From assembly GCA_903860975.1 (NCBI GenBank), contig CAIOSI010000053.1:1-33610 (forward strand): DNA of 33,610 nt, given 5' to 3'. The first letter of the stretch is position 1, and each line of letters starts with the position of its first letter. The notes under the pieces are model-generated. The model did no database searches. It was given only the letters and a program-made list of their open reading frames with translations, and had not been told where the DNA came from. Below, piece by piece: positions 25,903 to 33,610 of this stretch. The position numbers were made by a program, and so were the translations under genes. This stretch comes from an uncultured Alphaproteobacteria bacterium (GTDB lineage: Bacteria; Pseudomonadota; Alphaproteobacteria; Caulobacterales; Caulobacteraceae).

Positions 25903-27879
25903 TCAGGAAGCCGATTCATTCCTGCTTGTCAGTACACGGGGCTTAATGCCACGCGAAACGTCGACGGTCCGTCGCTTGAGCCGCGGAAGGTAGACATCGC
26001 AATACCAGACCTCGGCCGTCAGAAGGGTCCAGAGCGTGTCGCTGGCGTCCATCTTACCGCTGTCGTGGGCTTCCAGGAGGTTGGCAACCGCCTTGGCATT
26101 GCCGTAGCGACCGATCAGCCCGTCCTGTCCGGTAAGATAGTCGTGCAGCATCTCGCGCATTGGACCGCGGAACCATAGGGCCAACGGTGTTCGGAAACCC
26201 CACTTCCCGCGGTTGACGATCTGAGCGGGTAGCAGATCGGCTGCCCACTGACGCACGATCCATTTCCCGACCTTACCCCGCACCTTTAGCCGATCAGGAA
26301 GCGCCAGGCCGAAGGCTACCAGCTCCTTGTCCAGGAATGGCGGCCGCACCTCGAGGCCCTCGGCCATGGTCATCCGATCCCCGCGCTCGAGCATGTTACC
26401 CGGAAGCCAGGTCGCGAAATCCACCGCCTGCATGCGATAAAGAGGACCTTCTCCAGCCACCTCTGCCAGTGCCTTGGCCTGCATCTCGACACTTCGCTGC
26501 ATGTCAGCCTCGGTCCAGCCGAGACCTGGGAAAAATTCTCGAAGGCCGTTTCGGTCCAGGTAACTGAACCACTGGACGAGGCGATCAACCTCTCGTGGCT
26601 CGGCCATTGCCCGAAACGCCACCAGGGCGCGTCGTCGATCCATCCCAATCATGCCGGCCAGCTGCGCGGCGAAAGCCGGACTGGCCATCGCGATCGCCTT
26701 TCGAAGCGGCCAGGAAGCATTCGCGTAAGCGTGCTTGGGGTAGCCAGCGAAGATCTCGTCCGCGCCTTCGCCCGAAAGCGCGACCTTGACCGTTTCGCGC
26801 GCGATCCGGCTCATTTCTGCAATGGCGACGTCGGCCGGCTGGCTCACCGGGCCGTCGCGACACGCAGACAGCTCCGCAAGCCGTCGGATGTAGACATCCG
26901 GCCCCACGAGGATCGGCCGGTGTTGTGTGCCGATCGCTCTCGCCACGGTCTCGGCGTGGCCCAATTCGCTGTGCGGATCATCTACAAAGCCGACGGAGAA
27001 GGTCTCGATCGGTGCGTCAGGCGCTCGAACCTTCCGCATTGCGGCGACGATCAGGCTGCTGTCCAAGCCACCGGAGAGAAAAGCGCCTACGGGCACATCG
27101 GCGATCAGACGCTGGCGGACGGACTCGATGAAGATCTCGCGGCCGCGCTGGATCAGATCATCATCGCTGAGGCCGCTATCGGCCTTGCGAGCCTTGCGGA
27201 CCTCTTCGGCTACGAAGAAGTGGCGGCCCGTCTTCAGGCCATCGCGGCTGAATTCCAGATAGCCGCCTGGTTCCAGTTGGCGGATGCCCCGGTTGAGGCA
27301 TTCATTCGAAAATACCGCGCGGAAGCGCAGGGCCTGGCGCAGGGCGTTTTCGTCGAGCTCCGCATCGATGAGCGGATGCTCGAGCAGCGCCTTCAGCTCG
27401 CTTCCGAACACCAACACCCCGGGGGCCGGTGTTGCGTAGAAGAGCGGCTTTTCGCCGACCGCGTCACGCGCCAGGAGCAACCTTTCGCCGCGCTTGTCCC
27501 AGGCGCCGAACGCGAACATTGCGTCGAACCGCGGCAAAGCTTGGGCCCATTCTTTGGCTAACCACCGCAGAACCGCTTCGGTGTCGCCCTTGGTATGGAA
27601 AGTGGTGCCAGCGGCCTCAAGCTCGGCCCGTAATTCCAGATAGTTGTAAGTCTCGCCGTTATAGACGATCGCAATGTCGCTATCCGGAAACGACATCGGC
27701 TGCGGGCTACCCTCGACATCGATGATGCTGAGGCGCGCGTGCGCTAAGCCGCAAGCGCCTTCAACAGCGATGCCGACGCTATCAGGGCCACGACGACCGA
27801 GTGCCACGGTCATGGCTGTCAGGATATGCCGGTCGGGCGTCCCGGCAGTGAAATCCACATAGCCCGCAATGCCGCACAC
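25903..27879 (-). CDS. Asparagine synthase family amidotransferase (exopolysaccharide-associated)
   Basis: The 658-residue protein starts with a GTG at 27879, giving an N-terminal V/M-CGIAGYVDF. After Met removal the Cys2 is the glutaminase nucleophile of the class II GATase domain (residues 1 to about 200, with RRGPDS and YNGETYNY). The synthetase domain has the PPi loop LSGGLDSS at about residues 268-275 and SGEGADEIFAGY further on. It should transfer ammonia from glutamine to an acid, here perhaps an uronic or amino acid in the glycan. A much longer frame to 28212 exists, but it would hide the Cys nucleophile, so it was rejected. GAGGA lies 10 bases before the GTG. Such genes are common in exosortase/EPS loci. 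Confidence 0.88.
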   Translation of the reverse strand: MCGIAGYVDFTAGTPDRHILTAMTVALGRRGPDSVGIAVEGACGLAHARLSIIDVEGSPQPMSFPDSDIAIVYNGETYNYLELRAELEAAGTTFHTKGDTEAVLRWLAKEWAQALPRFDAMFAFGAWDKRGERLLLARDAVGEKPLFYATPAPGVLVFGSELKALLEHPLIDAELDENALRQALRFRAVFSNECLNRGIRQLEPGGYLEFSRDGLKTGRHFFVAEEVRKARKADSGLSDDDLIQRGREIFIESVRQRLIADVPVGAFLSGGLDSSLIVAAMRKVRAPDAPIETFSVGFVDDPHSELGHAETVARAIGTQHRPILVGPDVYIRRLAELSACRDGPVSQPADVAIAEMSRIARETVKVALSGEGADEIFAGYPKHAYANASWPLRKAIAMASPAFAAQLAGMIGMDRRRALVAFRAMAEPREVDRLVQWFSYLDRNGLREFFPGLGWTEADMQRSVEMQAKALAEVAGEGPLYRMQAVDFATWLPGNMLERGDRMTMAEGLEVRPPFLDKELVAFGLALPDRLKVRGKVGKWIVRQWAADLLPAQIVNRGKWGFRTPLALWFRGPMREMLHDYLTGQDGLIGRYGNAKAVANLLEAHDSGKMDASDTLWTLLTAEVWYCDVYLPRLKRRTVDVSRGIKPRVLTSRNESAS

Positions 27880-27970
27880 TAGAAGCAGGTCCTCAGTTCG
27901 GGGCGCCGGATGGAGCTGTGTGGCGACAACCACGCCATAGGGCCGCTCCGCGCGTGACACGGCCCAAGCA

Positions 27971-28912
27971 TCAAGGCTTACCAGCCTCGGCGACCCGCGA
28001 GGAGTCGTCCCGCTCCCAGACGTAGTTCGCTGTCTCGGCCAATTTCCGCCGGGCCCGTAGCCATGACGCAAGTGTGACGTACGCGTAGGCAAACGCGGCG
28101 GGATAGAGCGATGGTCGGCGGGCAACGGACAGCAGCGCGAGACCGTAGCGTTTAGTCCGCGATTCACGTTGGGTGAGGTCTGGATACCGCTGGCCCAGCT
28201 GCATGTGGCCAAGGCGGCTTCGGGTCCGAATCTTCAACAAATGAGCCATCGAAGTCGGCGCAACTACGCTGCTAGTCGCCGCGGAGACCTGGATACGTTC
28301 ATGGGGCTGAAATTGCAGCCGCACATAGCCGTCGTCCGCGATCAGATCGGGAAACTCCCCGAAACGCTCACGGCCGCGCTGGCTCAGCGCATAGACGCCG
28401 GCAGCGATCATCCCTTCCTGGATATAGGGCAGCGCCCCCCAGAAACGGTAGTAGGCGCGAACGACCCAACTCGTCTCTGGCAGGAATACATCGACGGGAC
28501 GCGGCGCAGCGGCGAGATGACTGCCATCCTCAAGTACAGCGGCGACCCTACGGACAGAGTCGCGAGAGACCACGACGTCGGCGTCCATGTAGATGCGTGG
28601 AAATCCGTTGGCCGAGGAATCACCAAGATTCAAGGCACTCGTCTTCGATGGAACTTTAGTTTCGATGACGCGAACTGAAGGGCCAAAACCTCGGGCGACC
28701 TGGGCAGTGTCGTCAGAACAGCCGTTGCAGACAACCAAAATCTCGAGCTCTCCAGGCCGGTCGTCCTGGAGAAGCGCCTGGAGACAACGCGCGATGACGG
28801 ATGCCTCGTTATACGCAGGGATGATGATCGAGATCAGGAGAACAACCCCTTCGATCGGGAGCGACGAACGACATCGCCCCTGGGCGCGAATTCCATGGGA
28901 GATCCATCCCAT
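27971..28912 (-). CDS. Family 2 glycosyltransferase
   Basis: The protein (up to 313 residues) has a GT-A core: IIIPAYNEASVIARC near the N-terminus, a central IYMDADVV with the D-x-D metal site, and IADDGYVRL for the acceptor base. The C-terminus is basic, and LYPAAFAYAYVTLASWL may be a membrane-associated helix. The start is uncertain. The ATG at 28912 has no Shine-Dalgarno and adds about 25 residues that look unlike the family. A CTG at 28837 would have GAAGGGG 9 bases upstream. It lies 91 bases before the amidotransferase gene and is probably co-transcribed with it. Confidence 0.82.
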   Translation of the reverse strand: MGWISHGIRAQGRCRSSLPIEGVVLLISIIIPAYNEASVIARCLQALLQDDRPGELEILVVCNGCSDDTAQVARGFGPSVRVIETKVPSKTSALNLGDSSANGFPRIYMDADVVVSRDSVRRVAAVLEDGSHLAAAPRPVDVFLPETSWVVRAYYRFWGALPYIQEGMIAAGVYALSQRGRERFGEFPDLIADDGYVRLQFQPHERIQVSAATSSVVAPTSMAHLLKIRTRSRLGHMQLGQRYPDLTQRESRTKRYGLALLSVARRPSLYPAAFAYAYVTLASWLRARRKLAETANYVWERDDSSRVAEAGKP

Positions 28913-28961
28913 CGAACCGTTTCATTGTGGTGAACCGCTGGCGACGACGTCCAATTGATAG

Positions 28962-29882
28962 CTAGCCGACGTCCACCCAACTTGGCCTTCCGCGCTGATT
29001 TTTCACACCGCTCCACCAGCCTAGGAAGGCATAGCTGAGTTGAGCCCAGGCTAGGCGACGACCGAACCGGAGGCACAACATTACCAGCGCCCCTACGGCT
29101 GCAAATGGAAGAAGCTTTGGAAATCGGTCGCGGGTAATCAACAGCTTGTTTCGCTCATCCAGGAACACTGGCATCCGTGCGCGCTTGGCGACATCGCTGA
29201 CCGAACCTGTCGTAGTACCTTGATGATGCAGGACCTGAGCCTCGGCAGCCATTCCCAGCCTGACCCCCGCCGAAATCGCGCGCAAGCACCACTCCACCTC
29301 TTCACCGTAAAGGAAATAGTCTTCCCTCATCAGACCAACCCGCTCCACGAGCTCTCGCCCGACCAGCATCGAGGCTCCACTAATATAGCTCAGTCTTGCC
29401 TCGTCGAAGGTCCTCGAAGCAGGTGTCGCCGGCACCCCATGATCGATCGACACAGCCCGCGCCAACCATCGGTTCCAACGCCCCCCGCGCGATTCCACTT
29501 CTCCAGATTCGACCCGCAAGGTGCATCCCACTGCACCACAGTCGCCGATCGCGAGCCGGGCGCAAAGTTGCGCCAAGGCCTCTGCTTCGGGCACCGCGTC
29601 AGGATTGAGAATCCACCACGCGTCGGCGGCCGCAGCATGCGTCATGGCCAGGTTCACGCCGCCTGCATATCCGAGATTGGAGGCAGCGCGCAGACACGTG
29701 ACGACTTGGCCACGTGGAAGTTGGGGGGGCGCCTTTTGGGAAAGCGCCGCATAGGCCGCCTCTCCCCCGTTCTCACAAATAATGACGTCAAAGTCCGTGT
29801 GGCTCGATCGCGCGAGCGCGCCCAGACAATTGGCGATGTCATCCGGATTTCGGAAACTCACGATGCAGACAGCGACATGCAT
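28962..29882 (-). CDS. Family 2 glycosyltransferase (rhamnosyltransferase-like)
   Basis: The 306-residue protein begins AVCIVSFRNPDDIANCL, and has NLGYAGGVNLAMTHA with the conserved N-x-G-x-x-x-G-x-N. WWILNPDAV takes the place of the usual D-x-D, as in WbbL/RfbN-type rhamnosyltransferases, and GEEVEWCLR carries the catalytic base. A C-terminal hydrophobic segment (LLPFAAVGALVMLCLRF) suggests membrane association. The ATG at 29882 starts just before the first strand. A longer frame to 29951 adds residues without family character. It lies 49 bases before the next family 2 transferase gene, and the two plus the amidotransferase form a minus-strand operon. Confidence 0.85.
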   Translation of the reverse strand: MHVAVCIVSFRNPDDIANCLGALARSSHTDFDVIICENGGEAAYAALSQKAPPQLPRGQVVTCLRAASNLGYAGGVNLAMTHAAAADAWWILNPDAVPEAEALAQLCARLAIGDCGAVGCTLRVESGEVESRGGRWNRWLARAVSIDHGVPATPASRTFDEARLSYISGASMLVGRELVERVGLMREDYFLYGEEVEWCLRAISAGVRLGMAAEAQVLHHQGTTTGSVSDVAKRARMPVFLDERNKLLITRDRFPKLLPFAAVGALVMLCLRFGRRLAWAQLSYAFLGWWSGVKNQRGRPSWVDVG

Positions 29883-30171
29883 AAGGCAATGGTGTCCAAT
29901 GACTCGCGAGATCTGCCAACGGCGGCCAGCCGCAAACTGAGTGGAAGTCACAATCTATCATTGAGATCAAATCACCTACGACGTGGTGATGTCGCGACCG
30001 GTTCGTTGCTGTTCACCATTTGATGTTAGATGTTCCTTCGGAATTTCTGTTTTCTATGTCTGCAAAATCGTCATTGGGAGGGCGTTCAGCCCGTCGGCCG
30101 AAGGGAGGGCGTTCAGCCCGTCGGCCGAACTTCCTCGTGCCTCCCCGTCCTTACGATGCTAGATCGACCTG
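29883..30171. other. Divergent promoter region between two glycosyltransferase genes
   Basis: These 289 bases separate the family 2 and family 4 transferase genes. No coding frame is convincing. A near-palindrome ATCACC-TACGACGT-GGTGAT lies at 29971-29990. A tandem 27-bp duplication lies at 30076-30129. Parts of the region are AT-rich, consistent with promoters for both directions. Confidence 0.45.
30076..30129 (+). repeat. Perfect tandem duplication, 27 bp x 2
   Basis: Two identical 27-bp units run head to tail (30076-30102 and 30103-30129), each starting GGGAGGGCGTTCAGCCC and ending CGGCCGAA. Each contains an imperfect inverted repeat (GTTCAGCC-CGTC-GGCCGAAC, one mismatch), so the leader RNA could form tandem hairpins. 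Each also carries a GGGAGGG Shine-Dalgarno-like run. The array ends 42 bases before the family 4 transferase start. Confidence 0.9.
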
Positions 30172-31332
30172 ATGCGCATATTGTACAGTTTCCCCCACTC
30201 GATTGGCGCGCCGGGTATAGGCACGACTGCAATCCAGCAAGTTTTGGGACTACTGGACCGGGGCCATCAGGTCACGGTGATCGCCGCTAGTATTCACTCA
30301 AGTGTAGAAAACCTGCCGTCCGTCTTCAGGACTATGGTGTTTGGCGGCATGCGGATCCCCCACCGCATTTTCGGCATGGACCGAACCATGGCCTACCACG
30401 ATATGCGGGTCGCAACGCACCTCAGGAGAAAATCAACGGCCTACGACGTCGTCCACTGCTGGCCTGGCGCGACCATCCATACTAGCCGTGTCGCGCTCGA
30501 ATTCAAAATTCCTGCTGTTCGTGAAATACCAAATACGCATACAGCGAACGCCTATGACGTTGTGGGTGCGCTTTGCGCTGAATTGGGCGTTGAGCTTCCG
30601 CGTGGTCATTCCCACAAACTGAACGTTGGCCGGCTACGGCGAGAAGAGACTGAATATCGCGAGGCGTTGCGCCTTCTGGTTCCATCCGATTACGTGAGAT
30701 CGACATTCATCTCGCGCGGTTTTGCGCCGGAAAAGCTTCTTCGCCACCAGTATGGCTTCGATCCAGCGACATTCACGCCGGGTCCGGCACCTCGATCGGG
30801 ACCGTTTCACGCAGTTTTTCTTGGGGCGGTTGAGCCAAGGAAGGGGCTACATATCGCTCTAGAAGCTTGGAGGCTCTCCGAGGCGTTCAAGGATGCGCGC
30901 CTATCTGTGTATGGACGCATCGTGGACGACTACGCCAAGGTCCTTGAGCCTTACCGATCCATGCCCGGGGTTACGTTTCACGGCTTCACGGATAGCGCCG
31001 CGGGCGTTCTGCAGTCGGCGGATGTATTGGTCCTACCCTCATTTGAGGAGGGCAGCGCGCTGGTGACATATGAAGCACAGGGCTGCGGGGCCGTTCCGCT
31101 GGTTTCTGATGCGACAGGTGCGCTTTGTGTTCATGAGGCCAGCGGAATGATCCATCCGGCCGGCGATTCCGGGATTCTTGCGGGCCATATCCAGCGCCTG
31201 AATAGCGACCGCGCCTTCCTGGAGACCCTAAGGGAGGGCGTCTCCAAGCAGCGCGACAAGCTGACGTGGGCCGCAGCGGCGCAACAGTTGGAGCGTTGCT
31301 ACGAGATGGCTCTCGCGGAACGACCGCGGTAG
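30172..31332 (+). CDS. Family 4 glycosyltransferase
   Basis: The 386-residue protein has a GT-B fold. The N-terminal start MRILYSFPHSIGAPGIGTTA contains the acceptor-domain glycine loop. VFLGAVEPRKGLHIALEAW is the donor-domain opening with the conserved R-K. LPSFEEGSALVTYEAQGCG holds the E-x7-E retaining motif. It adds a sugar to the growing glycan. No strong Shine-Dalgarno lies before the ATG, but the tandem 27-bp repeats lie just upstream. The gene's 60 bases 30481-30540 have only 27 G or C (45 percent), well below its neighbours, which hints at acquisition from another source. Confidence 0.88.
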   Translation: MRILYSFPHSIGAPGIGTTAIQQVLGLLDRGHQVTVIAASIHSSVENLPSVFRTMVFGGMRIPHRIFGMDRTMAYHDMRVATHLRRKSTAYDVVHCWPGATIHTSRVALEFKIPAVREIPNTHTANAYDVVGALCAELGVELPRGHSHKLNVGRLRREETEYREALRLLVPSDYVRSTFISRGFAPEKLLRHQYGFDPATFTPGPAPRSGPFHAVFLGAVEPRKGLHIALEAWRLSEAFKDARLSVYGRIVDDYAKVLEPYRSMPGVTFHGFTDSAAGVLQSADVLVLPSFEEGSALVTYEAQGCGAVPLVSDATGALCVHEASGMIHPAGDSGILAGHIQRLNSDRAFLETLREGVSKQRDKLTWAAAAQQLERCYEMALAERPR

Positions 31333-31384
31333 GGCCCCGCTTAAGCAGGCATTCGTTAATCGACGGGATTATTGCCGCGCGGAC

Positions 31385-31421
31385 AAAAAAGCGCGGCCGT
31401 CTTCAAGGAAACGGCCGCGCT
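31385..31421 (-). terminator. Intrinsic terminator of the PEP-CTERM-like gene
   Basis: On the minus strand an 11-bp GC-rich stem (AGCGCGGCCGT paired with its complement) with a 10-base loop is followed by six Ts. It lies 22 bases after the minus-strand stop codon. On the plus strand the hairpin is followed only by a weak CCTTATT, so termination of the converging transferase transcript would be less efficient. Confidence 0.85.
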
Positions 31422-31442
31422 CCTTATTACGTTGAAGTCGTC

Positions 31443-32189
31443 TTAGGCCGTCGCGGCCAGTTGACGACGCCGGCTACGAACTAGGGTGCCGATACCGCCG
31501 AAGCCCATGACCATCAGGGCCCAGGTCGTCGCCTCCGGAACCGCAGTGAGAGAAACGCCATCGAGAAGGGCAAACGGCGGAGCCGAGGCGTTCGGACCAC
31601 CTGTCGCCAAGAAGGAGAGGGTCTGCGTCGAGCTGGTCGCCGTGAAGTTCATCGTGCTCGTGTACCAGCCACTGAAGCCGTGACTGGGGTTGCTCACCGG
31701 ACCGACGGACTGGGTCACACCGCCGAAGGTAACGTTCCAGCCTTCAGTCGTCCTACCGCTGAAGCCGATTTGCTGATCCGCCGCCCAGTAGAAGTCCAGC
31801 TCATACTTTGAGCCGACGGTCAGGCCGCTGATGACTTGTTCAAGCGCACTGTTCGGAACTGCGGGATCCGAACCGATGAACGCGCCGCCGTCAGGGCTCA
31901 CGCCGAAGGGATCGGGATTAGAAACCCCGCCATTGGAGGAGCCATACAAAATCACCGCGCCAAACTGGCCGGGCGCACCGGTCGTAGCAGCATTCGCATC
32001 GAACACGAACGTATAGTTCGGGTCCGCCGAGGTCCAGTTCGCCAAGGTGGTGTTCGTGTTAAGCTCACCTACGCCCCCGTTGCTGGTGAAGCTGCCGTTA
32101 GTGACGAGGTTGGTAGACGCCGAAGCGCTGCCCGCCAGCGCAAGTCCTGCGGTCACCGCCGCGACCATTATCGGGAAAGATTTCCGCAT
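31443..32189 (-). CDS. Secreted PEP-CTERM-like surface protein
   Basis: The 248-residue protein has a signal peptide (MRKSFPIMVAAVTAGLALAGSASA). The mature part is a Gly/Asn/Thr/Ser-rich beta-sandwich starting TNLVTNGSF and ending LLDGVSLTAV, as in DUF642/choice-of-anchor carbohydrate-binding-like domains. Its tail is VPEATTWALMVMGFGG, one hydrophobic stretch, then RSRRR. That is the tripartite PEP-CTERM sorting signal with the third residue Ala in place of Pro. Such proteins are processed by exosortase, and are linked to exopolysaccharide. AGGAA lies 8 bases before the ATG at 32189. The frame to 32240 would put the signal peptide inside the protein. Confidence 0.85.
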   Translation of the reverse strand: MRKSFPIMVAAVTAGLALAGSASASTNLVTNGSFTSNGGVGELNTNTTLANWTSADPNYTFVFDANAATTGAPGQFGAVILYGSSNGGVSNPDPFGVSPDGGAFIGSDPAVPNSALEQVISGLTVGSKYELDFYWAADQQIGFSGRTTEGWNVTFGGVTQSVGPVSNPSHGFSGWYTSTMNFTATSSTQTLSFLATGGPNASAPPFALLDGVSLTAVPEATTWALMVMGFGGIGTLVRSRRRQLAATA

Positions 32190-32405
32190 AGATTTGTTCC
32201 TGAAGCTTTCGCCCACCCAGATCGGGTTCTGCCGCCACATTGGCTGAAATTAATACCTCGTCAACCAACCTCGCCTCAGAGGAGAATATCTTGTCGCTTT
32301 AGGTTCAGTGAGGGGAATCTTGAGCGAAATTCCGTCAAATCTTCGATTGAAACGCCTTCGGATTTTATACCCTGCGGTAGGCGTTAGCGAACACAGCTGG
32401 AGCAT
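32190..32405. other. Intergenic region between PEP-CTERM-like and hydroxylase genes
   Basis: These 216 bases hold no supported gene. They probably contain the promoter of the PEP-CTERM-like gene on the minus strand. No clear terminator for the hydroxylase gene is seen. Confidence 0.4.
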
Positions 32406-33257
32406 TCAGGTGTTTGCAGTGCGCGCCTCATCCTTGGCATTCGGCATGAAGGGCGCCAAAAGTTGGTCCGCAAGCGTATCGGGCACGACAGTGGCTGTCC
32501 CATATTCCGCCGGCCATTCGCGCGGCAGATAGAAGGTGCCGAACACCCGGTCCATGAACGGCAACATCGATGCGTAATTGCGGTCTTTGTGATCGCTATG
32601 GGTGTGATGCCAGTGATGGAAGGCTGGGCTCGAGACAACTTCTTCAAACGGTCCAAGGCGCCAACGGAGATTGGCGTGGATGAAATAGCTCCAAATCGAT
32701 CCAACGAAGAGCACGAGAAGCGGCACAAGCCCGGGGTTGGAACCAACCGTTGAAGCAAGGCCTGTGGCGTAAAGCAGGGCCAATCCACACAATCGAGTGA
32801 AGGTGGCATCTACCGGATGAGCACGAGAGTTCACGAGAAAACTCATTTGTGTCGCACTGTGATGTATCGCGTGAAAGCGCCACAGGAACGGCAGCTCGTG
32901 GGTCCAGCGATGCCCCCAGTAGAATCCAACTTCGCCCACGACCATGGCCGCGACCATGCGGACCCAAAGCGGCAGCGCCGCAGCGGCTCCAGTGACCCAA
33001 TTCGGGAGTATGGCGTGAATTCCAGCGGCCAGCAGGGCAGACGGTGGTCCCAGAACAAATATCGGGACCAAACTGCCAATGAAGTACCAACCTAGGTTCG
33101 TCTGCCACCCCTTGTAAAAAAGTTTTGCGGGGCGGACCGCAAAGAAGTGCTCAAGCGGCACGAATACAGCAGTGAGCAGAACCAGCCATACGCCGATGCG
33201 GAAAGCCTGAACGATGAGACTGTAGAGGTGCTGGTGAGATGCCAACAACGCGATCAT
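32406..33257 (-). CDS. Fatty acid hydroxylase / sterol desaturase family membrane protein
   Basis: The 283-residue protein has four to five hydrophobic segments and the three histidine clusters of the di-iron membrane hydroxylases: HRWTH, HAIHH and HHWHHTH. The spacing between them is typical for family PF04116-type proteins. It should hydroxylate or desaturate a lipid, fatty acid or carotenoid in the membrane. The substrate is not readable from the sequence. GAGGG lies 6 bases before the ATG at 33257. It stands between the PEP-CTERM-like gene and the second priming transferase, all on the minus strand. Confidence 0.88.
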   Translation of the reverse strand: MIALLASHQHLYSLIVQAFRIGVWLVLLTAVFVPLEHFFAVRPAKLFYKGWQTNLGWYFIGSLVPIFVLGPPSALLAAGIHAILPNWVTGAAAALPLWVRMVAAMVVGEVGFYWGHRWTHELPFLWRFHAIHHSATQMSFLVNSRAHPVDATFTRLCGLALLYATGLASTVGSNPGLVPLLVLFVGSIWSYFIHANLRWRLGPFEEVVSSPAFHHWHHTHSDHKDRNYASMLPFMDRVFGTFYLPREWPAEYGTATVVPDTLADQLLAPFMPNAKDEARTANT

Positions 33258-33405
33258 CAGGAACCCTCAACACACTTGGCGATCATAAGCCGGACACGAA
33301 ACGTCGCGGCGAATCGCCCCCTACCCAGCTCCCGCCCATGCAGGTCACGTGCCAATTTCACCCGCAACTTGATAGCTGATTTCGCGTTACAGGCCGTCTA
33401 ATCGC

Positions 33406-33610
33406 TCAATAAGCCCTAGGATCTCTGAAGATCAGCGGGAGGGTGCGCATCAGAATGGCCATGTCGAGCGCGGGCGACCAGGCCTCGATGTAGCTGTTAT
33501 CGGCCGCCACTCGGTCGCTCATGCAACGCGTATCGCGGATCTCCCCGCGGAACCCGTTAACCTGGGCGTATCCTGTCAAACCCGGCTTGGCTCGAAAGCG
33601 CGCAGCGTAG
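33406..33610 (-). CDS. Second priming sugar transferase (3' end only)
   Basis: The last 67 codons and stop of a minus-strand gene that continues beyond the right edge. The visible part reads FRAKPGLTGYAQVNGFRGE, then an SYIEAWSPALDMAILMRTLP tail ending RDPRAY. This matches the C-terminal end of bacterial sugar transferases, parallel to [12 protein letters not shown] of the full-length enzyme at 24389. The second half of the protein is missing from the window, so its class and length are unknown. Confidence 0.85.
   Translation of the reverse strand, partial: YAARFRAKPGLTGYAQVNGFRGEIRDTRCMSDRVAADNSYIEAWSPALDMAILMRTLPLIFRDPRAY

Noticed and set aside
26731..27561. Plus-strand frame of about 276 residues opposite the amidotransferase
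   Set aside because: It is an antisense shadow of GC-rich coding DNA with no ribosome binding site or motif.
27880..28212. N-terminal extension of the amidotransferase
   Set aside because: It would bury the catalytic cysteine and overlap the upstream transferase gene.
29220..30023. Plus-strand frame of about 267 residues opposite the family 2 transferase
   Set aside because: The minus strand carries the transferase motifs, and the plus translation has none.
30030..30290. Short plus-strand frame through the 27-bp repeats
   Set aside because: It overlaps the start of the family 4 transferase in another frame and has no ribosome binding site. The in-frame repeat simply reflects the 27-base unit.
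1..33610. tRNA, rRNA, CRISPR or insertion sequences
   Set aside because: No cloverleaf, repeat-spacer pattern, transposase frame or terminal inverted repeats were recognised, though a computed search would be decisive.

Overview
The window looks like chromosomal DNA of a GC-rich alphaproteobacterium, most likely of the Caulobacterales (Caulobacter / Phenylobacterium / Asticcacaulis type). This is inferred from gene content and codon bias only: a truncated two-TM, alanine-rich coiled-coil protein at the left edge resembles the polarity factor TipN, and the surface-polysaccharide genes, the PEP-CTERM-type protein and the compact virB operon fit that group. No rRNA, tRNA, CRISPR array, transposase, integrase or plasmid replication gene was seen.

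Left part (1-6781, all minus strand): the 5' part of the TipN-like gene, a doubtful small protein, a DedA membrane protein followed by a Tat-exported polysaccharide deacetylase, and a tight four-gene operon (Gfo/Idh/MocA dehydrogenase, Alg14-like and Alg13-like glycosyltransferase subunits, and an uncharacterised conserved protein). Middle-left (6984-15102): an integral-membrane acyltransferase, a fucosyltransferase-fold enzyme, a DNA alkylation repair pair on the minus strand (Ada/AlkA fusion plus O6-alkylguanine methyltransferase), then a plus-strand run of a glycosyltransferase, a UDP-xylose synthase and a Wzx-type flippase.

Centre (15473-23114): a compact type IV secretion operon, virB1-B2-B3-B4-B6-B9-B10-B11, with most junctions overlapping. 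No virB5, virB7 or virB8 lies between the genes, and no virD4 or relaxase is in the window. Two imperfect direct repeats lie upstream of virB1. A PagL-like lipid A deacylase converges on the end of the operon.

Right part (23930-33610): polysaccharide functions resume with a small membrane protein, a priming sugar-phosphate transferase, an amidotransferase of the asparagine synthase family, two family-2 glycosyltransferases, a family-4 glycosyltransferase preceded by a 27-bp tandem duplication, a secreted PEP-CTERM-like protein with a clear terminator, a fatty acid hydroxylase/sterol desaturase family protein, and the C-terminus of a second priming transferase at the edge.

Taken together the window reads as a surface-polysaccharide locus: priming transferases build the lipid-linked first sugar, several transferases extend it, UXS supplies UDP-xylose, the acyltransferase, amidotransferase and deacetylase modify it, and Wzx flips it. 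A polymerase and an export channel are not seen here. The locus is interrupted by a reduced type IV secretion machine of unknown cargo.
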